This document shows positions 60,221 to 64,000 of a stretch of 64,000 nt of DNA, piece after piece; positions within the stretch are counted from its first letter, which is position 1; each line of letters opens with the position of its first letter. The stretch covers positions 1 through 64,000 of the forward strand of contig NZ_FVZL01000002.1 of the NCBI RefSeq assembly GCF_900168295.1, read 5' to 3'. The DNA is from Arthrobacter sp. P2b (GTDB taxonomy: Bacteria > Actinomycetota > Actinomycetes > Actinomycetales > Micrococcaceae). The notes under the pieces were generated by a model, which was not told the DNA's origin, searched no databases, and saw only the letters and a program-made list of their open reading frames with translations. The translations under genes and the position numbers were made by a program.

Positions 60221-61093
60221 TCAGGCTTCGGGGATGGTGAGCCCGAAGCTGTTGAAGTCGATCTGATCGGGATCCATGGTGTCCCCGATGTGCAGGGCGT
60301 CGATGCGGGCCAGTTCGTCGGCGGTGAGTTCGAAGTCGAACACGTTGAAGTTTTCCGCGATCCGGTCCGGGCGCACTGACTTGGGGATGGCGGAGCGGCC
60401 CTGCTGGATGTGCCAGCGGATCATGACCTGCGCCGTCGTTTTGCCGTAACTGTCTGCGATGGCCTGGATTGTTAAGTCGGTCAGAGGTGTGGTGGTGTCA
60501 CCCCTGTAGTGCCGGATTCCGCCGATGGGTGACCATGCCTGCGTGAGGATGCCGTGGGCCTGGTTGGCCGCCTGAAGGTCCGGCCGGTTGTTGTAGGGGT
60601 GCAGCTCGATCTGGTTCACCGCCGGCATGACGTCTGTTTCGCGCAGGAGCGCCTTGAGCCGGATGGGGTTGAAGTTGCTGACGCCAATGGCCCGGACCGC
60701 GCCGTCAGAAAGGAGCCGCTCAAGTGCCTTGTAAGCCAGGATTCTTTTGTCGAATGTGTTGGGCTGGGCCTGGTGCAGGATCAGGAGGTCGAGCTGGTCC
60801 ACTCCGAGCTTCTTGGCGCTCTTCTCGAAGGCGTGGAGCGTGGTGTCGAAGCCGTAGTCGCTGACCCAGACCTTCGTCTCCACGAAGACGTCTTCACGGG
60901 GGACACCGGACCGGCGGAGGCCTTCCCCGACCTCGCGTTCGTTGCCGTAAGCCGCAGCTGTATCGATGTGGCGGTAGCCAACTTCGAGGGCGGCCTCCAC
61001 GGCGGCGACGGTTTCTTCGGGAGGGGTTTGGTAGACGCCGAGCCCCACCGAGGGCATGGCGATGCCGTTATTCAGGGTGATGAGTTCAACCAC
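60221..61093 (-). CDS. aldo/keto reductase
   Basis: A 290-residue AKR barrel. The catalytic tetrad is visible as Asp and Tyr in HIDTAAAYGNE, Lys in ETKVWVSDYG and His in LLILHQAQP. The C-terminal NADPH-binding region (SAIPKSVRPDRIAEN) is also standard. It is close to 2,5-diketogluconate-reductase-like AKRs of actinobacteria. It reduces carbonyls with NADPH, but the substrate is unknown. It lies between two dehydrogenase genes on the same strand. Confidence 0.93.
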   Translation of the reverse strand: MVELITLNNGIAMPSVGLGVYQTPPEETVAAVEAALEVGYRHIDTAAAYGNEREVGEGLRRSGVPREDVFVETKVWVSDYGFDTTLHAFEKSAKKLGVDQLDLLILHQAQPNTFDKRILAYKALERLLSDGAVRAIGVSNFNPIRLKALLRETDVMPAVNQIELHPYNNRPDLQAANQAHGILTQAWSPIGGIRHYRGDTTTPLTDLTIQAIADSYGKTTAQVMIRWHIQQGRSAIPKSVRPDRIAENFNVFDFELTADELARIDALHIGDTMDPDQIDFNSFGLTIPEA

Positions 61094-61125
61094 AGCGCGT
61101 TTCTCCTTAATATTGGGCGGTGTTG

Positions 61126-61947
61126 TCAGAGCTGTCCGGCACGCATTGCTGCGATGACTCCGCCGTCGATGAGGAGGTCTGAGCCGGTGATGAATGCACC
61201 TTCGGGTCCGAGGAGGTACCCGGCGATGGCTGCCACTTCCGCCGGGGTGCCCATGCGCCCCGCGGCTGAGGTGCGGATCATGTTCCGGTAGCCTTCGGCG
61301 AACGGGCCGGACATTTCGTCCTGGGCCAGGGGAGTGGAAATGATGCCCGGGCTCAGGGAGTTGATGCGTGCCCCGCGCGAGCCCCAGGTGGTTGCTGCTG
61401 CCTGCACGCGCAGGGCGTTGCCGCGTTTAGCCAATGTGTAGGCAGCGCCGGAATCGCCCACCTTGTCCGCAGCGAGGAACGGCAGGCCAAGAAGCTCGGC
61501 CGTGGGGGTGTAGGCCAGAGCGTGTTCGATCTCGCGCAGGTAGCCGTCGCCCATGTGGCCGGCCATGCTGGAAATAACGACGCCGGAACCACCTTGGGCG
61601 ATGACGCGGCCGAATTCTTCCAGGACGTAGGCGGTGCCGAGAAGGTCAACGTGCAGGACCCGTTCGGTGGTCGCCTGGACCGGGGATACACCGGCTGCGA
61701 CGACCACGCGGGTGACGTCACCGGCGGCTGCGGCTGTGTCGGCCAAAGCGGCGACGGCGTCGTGGTCTGAAATGTCGACCGGGTGGGTGGTGACGTCGTA
61801 GCCTTCACCGCGGAGCTGGCCGGCTACAGCGTTCAGGATGTCTTGGTTGTAGTCGGCGAGCAGGACGCGCCGGCCGATGCCGGCGATGCGGCCGATCGCT
61901 GCTCCGATGCTGCCTGAGCCGATGATGACTGCTACTTCTTGTGCCAT
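61126..61947 (-). CDS. short-chain dehydrogenase/reductase
   Basis: A 273-residue classical SDR: NAD-binding IGSGSIGAAIG at residues 8-18, a Ser in VVISSMAG, and YTLAKRG giving the YxxxK pair. The C-terminal segment with PEGAFITGSDLLIDGG is typical. The cofactor is NAD(H) or NADP(H), the substrate unknown. It reads with the aldo/keto reductase 32 bases downstream, so coexpression is likely. Confidence 0.9.
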   Translation of the reverse strand: MAQEVAVIIGSGSIGAAIGRIAGIGRRVLLADYNQDILNAVAGQLRGEGYDVTTHPVDISDHDAVAALADTAAAAGDVTRVVVAAGVSPVQATTERVLHVDLLGTAYVLEEFGRVIAQGGSGVVISSMAGHMGDGYLREIEHALAYTPTAELLGLPFLAADKVGDSGAAYTLAKRGNALRVQAAATTWGSRGARINSLSPGIISTPLAQDEMSGPFAEGYRNMIRTSAAGRMGTPAEVAAIAGYLLGPEGAFITGSDLLIDGGVIAAMRAGQL

Positions 61948-62010
61948 GGATGTTTCCTCTACTGGGCGTGATTGTCTGTGCTGGGTGGCTGTGCTGAATG
62001 GGTGCGACGG

Positions 62011-62559
62011 TTAGTAGGTGGTCGCCCGGGAGTGCTGGGCTTTCCAGGTACCGCCGTCGCGGACGTAGGTGGTGGTGGACTCCAGCGGCCAGGTGGCGCG
62101 GGAGCCGTAGATGGTGGCGTCAACCAGGTTCCGGGTGACCGCGACGGCCGAGTCGCCGTCGATGGTGACGGTAGCGGTGACTTCCTCGAACCCGTGGTAG
62201 CGCATCTGCCCGGACCGGATCTGGTCCAGCCACTCGGCTTTGGTCTGCTCGTAGCCGCTGATGTGCACGGCCACGAAGTCCGGGGCGAGGAGTTCATCGA
62301 GTTCATCGGTCTGCTGCTCCACGAGCAACCGGCTCCGCTCCCTGGTCGCCTCCAGGACTGCGGTTTCATCGGAGTTCGTGGGCGTGATGTTCAACGTCTC
62401 ATTCATGGGGATGGGACTTTCTGAGGTTGTTGCCTGGGACAGGTTTGGTTGGTTGGCTTCTGTACCTGGGGGAGCGGTGGCTGGTGAGCAGCCGGCAATG
62501 ACCGCGGCCAGGGAGACTGCCACCAGGGCACTGCCCGGCTTTCTGATAAGGAACGGCAT
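62011..62559 (-). CDS. lipoprotein with SnoaL/DUF4440-like domain
   Basis: A 182-residue protein started at the ATG at 62559 (AAAGGA upstream). The leader ends in IAGC with Cys24, a lipobox. After a polar linker comes an NTF2-like domain (LLVEQQTDELDELLAPDFVAV, WLDQIRSGQMRYHGFE, TVTIDGDSAVAVTRNLVD and the end DGGTWKAQHSRATTY). It may be a small extracellular enzyme or binding protein. It lies between the SDR and the MFS genes on the same strand. Confidence 0.75.
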   Translation of the reverse strand: MPFLIRKPGSALVAVSLAAVIAGCSPATAPPGTEANQPNLSQATTSESPIPMNETLNITPTNSDETAVLEATRERSRLLVEQQTDELDELLAPDFVAVHISGYEQTKAEWLDQIRSGQMRYHGFEEVTATVTIDGDSAVAVTRNLVDATIYGSRATWPLESTTTYVRDGGTWKAQHSRATTY

Positions 62560-62597
62560 GGTGGTCCTTTCTGTACGCTGCCTCGTGTGAAGCACTT

Positions 62598-64000
62598 TTA
62601 GTAGTGGGCTAGTGAGGCAGCGGAATCGGCGGACGATCCATCGGCGGCTGCATCGGAGGGCCGAGTGGAACGGACGAGGGCGAATGAAGTAACTGCGGCA
62701 AGAATGAGGGCACCCGCAGCCCACCAGAAGGCTGTGACGTATCCGTGAACGTCGGCCTGATCCACTGCGGCGTTTACGGCGGTTCCGTTTGTTGCGAGCC
62801 AACTGGCGGTGGCGCCTGCTGCGATAGCACTCATGAGCGCGGTTCCGACGGCTCCGCCGATCTGCTGGGAGGTATTGACCATGGCCGAGGCGACACCGGT
62901 GTCCGCCGGGTCGGCATTCGACGTGGCGAGGACCATGGAGCACATGAACGCGGTCCCCAGGCCCAGGCCCATGACGACGCTGGCGGGGAAGACTACTTGC
63001 CAGTAGTTGTTCTCGACGGACAGCCGTGTCAACCAGAACATTCCGGCGGCGCCCACCAGGTAGCCGCCGCTGATCAGCCACCGGACCTGAAGCCTGCCGA
63101 TGAGCCGTGTCCCGAGCTGGGTGGAGCCGAAAATCAGGCAGGCCACGAGGGGAAGGAAGGCAACACCGGTCAGCAGCGGGGAGAACCCGAGGATGGACTG
63201 CATGTAATAGGTGAGGAAGAGGAACTGCGTGAAGTTTCCGGCCATGGCAAGGGAAACACTGAGGTAGGCCCCGCCCCGGTCCCGGTCCAGGATCATGCGC
63301 ATCGGCAGCAGCGGAGCCGCGGCCCGGTTTTCGACGGCGACGAACACGGCCAGCAGGACCACGGCCGTCACGAATGATGCGATTGTGGTTGCTGCGCCCC
63401 AGCCTTCGGTCTCGGCCCGGTTGAGTCCGAAGACCAGAGCGGCGAGCCCTACCGAAGCCAGCACGGTGCCGAGGACATCGTGCCGCTGACCCTGGCGTTC
63501 AGCGCCGGCATCACGGACATAAGCGAGGGCCCCTGCGACGGCGACCGCACCGAAAACGATGTTGACGAGCAAAGTCCACCGCCATGAAGCGAACTCAGTA
63601 AGAACCCCGCCAAGCAGCAGGCCGATGGCACCGCCGGCACCAGCGACGGCGCTGAAAACACCGAACGCCGTTGCACGCTCCCGGCCGGCAGGAAAGGTCA
63701 CCGACAGCAGGGACATGGCAGCCGGGGCGAGGAGCGCGGCGAACACACCCTGCAGAACCCGCGCAACCAACAGCATCTCAATATTCGCTGCGAACCCGCC
63801 CAGCACCGAAGCGACACTGAAACCAACGAGCCCAACGATGAACGAACGCCTGCGGCCCCACTGGTCAGACACCCGCCCGCCGAGCAGGAGCAGCGCCCCG
63901 AAAGCCAGGCTGTAAGCGGTGATCACCCACTGCCGGTCGGCGTCGCTGAACGCCAGATTCAGCTGGGCCTGCGGGAGGGCGATGTTCATGATCGAGGCGT
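62598..64000 (-). CDS. MFS drug-efflux-type transporter, DHA2 family, N-terminus cut off
   Basis: The frame runs through the right edge of the window; at least 30 residues of the N-terminus are missing, since the visible part begins ASIMNIALPQAQL, the end of helix 1 in EmrB-like proteins. About 13 further hydrophobic helices and the motif GGRVSDQWGRRRSFI follow, fitting a 14-helix DHA2 exporter. It probably exports a toxic compound by proton antiport. The adjacent lipoprotein and dehydrogenases may act in the same stress or detoxification response; that is inference. Confidence 0.9.
   Translation of the reverse strand, partial: ASIMNIALPQAQLNLAFSDADRQWVITAYSLAFGALLLLGGRVSDQWGRRRSFIVGLVGFSVASVLGGFAANIEMLLVARVLQGVFAALLAPAAMSLLSVTFPAGRERATAFGVFSAVAGAGGAIGLLLGGVLTEFASWRWTLLVNIVFGAVAVAGALAYVRDAGAERQGQRHDVLGTVLASVGLAALVFGLNRAETEGWGAATTIASFVTAVVLLAVFVAVENRAAAPLLPMRMILDRDRGGAYLSVSLAMAGNFTQFLFLTYYMQSILGFSPLLTGVAFLPLVACLIFGSTQLGTRLIGRLQVRWLISGGYLVGAAGMFWLTRLSVENNYWQVVFPASVVMGLGLGTAFMCSMVLATSNADPADTGVASAMVNTSQQIGGAVGTALMSAIAAGATASWLATNGTAVNAAVDQADVHGYVTAFWWAAGALILAAVTSFALVRSTRPSDAAADGSSADSAASLAHY

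Overview
The window is G+C-rich DNA with many GTG/TTG starts, tightly overlapping operons (ATGA, TGATG), Tat-type and lipoprotein export signals, and gene families typical of soil actinobacteria. The layout and families best fit the Micrococcaceae (Arthrobacter, Paenarthrobacter or Pseudarthrobacter). That placement is inferred from gene content, not from a marker gene. I saw no rRNA, tRNA, CRISPR array or intact insertion sequence.

Layout. 1-7.4 kb: a crotonase-family gene cut by the window edge, a monosaccharide-type ABC importer (permease, ATPase, lipoprotein) and a CocE/NonD hydrolase. 7.5-18.4 kb: a patchy region of small membrane or secreted proteins and broken genes (a DUF4192 protein, an SRPBCC protein, a glycosyltransferase fragment and others). 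18.4-20.8 kb: a three-gene unit of a GAD-repeat protein, a JmjC/cupin-type oxygenase and a sucrase/ferredoxin-like protein. This is the most intriguing locus and looks like a substrate plus a modifying oxygenase plus a redox partner. 21-25.3 kb: a vanABK-like O-demethylase and aromatic-acid uptake operon, divergent from a PadR-type regulator (VanR-like), with two matching dyads between them. 25.4-30.6 kb: a CbbX-like AAA ATPase, several small proteins (including tandem CxxC paralogues), an AhpD-like protein, a DM13 lipoprotein and a P-loop kinase-like protein.

30.7-42.5 kb: a Rieske N-demethylase pair (GbcA/GbcB-like) with glutathione-independent formaldehyde dehydrogenase, a divergent LysR regulator, a PIG-L deacetylase, an aminotransferase with a 2-hydroxyacid dehydrogenase, and pntAB transhydrogenase. 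Both demethylases should release formaldehyde, and the one FdhA could serve both.

42.7-58.4 kb: a fructan-utilisation island of two adjacent LacI-controlled operons. One holds a Tat-exported GH32 enzyme and an oligopeptide-type ABC importer. The other holds a CUT1-type sugar importer, a cytosolic GH32 and a PfkB sugar kinase. Each has a pair of palindromic operators around a TTGACA promoter, sharing the frame TAAC-NNNN-GTTA but differing in the centre. 58.5-64 kb: RidA-like protein, three NAD(P)-dependent oxidoreductases, a SnoaL/NTF2-like lipoprotein and a DHA2-type MFS exporter cut by the window edge.
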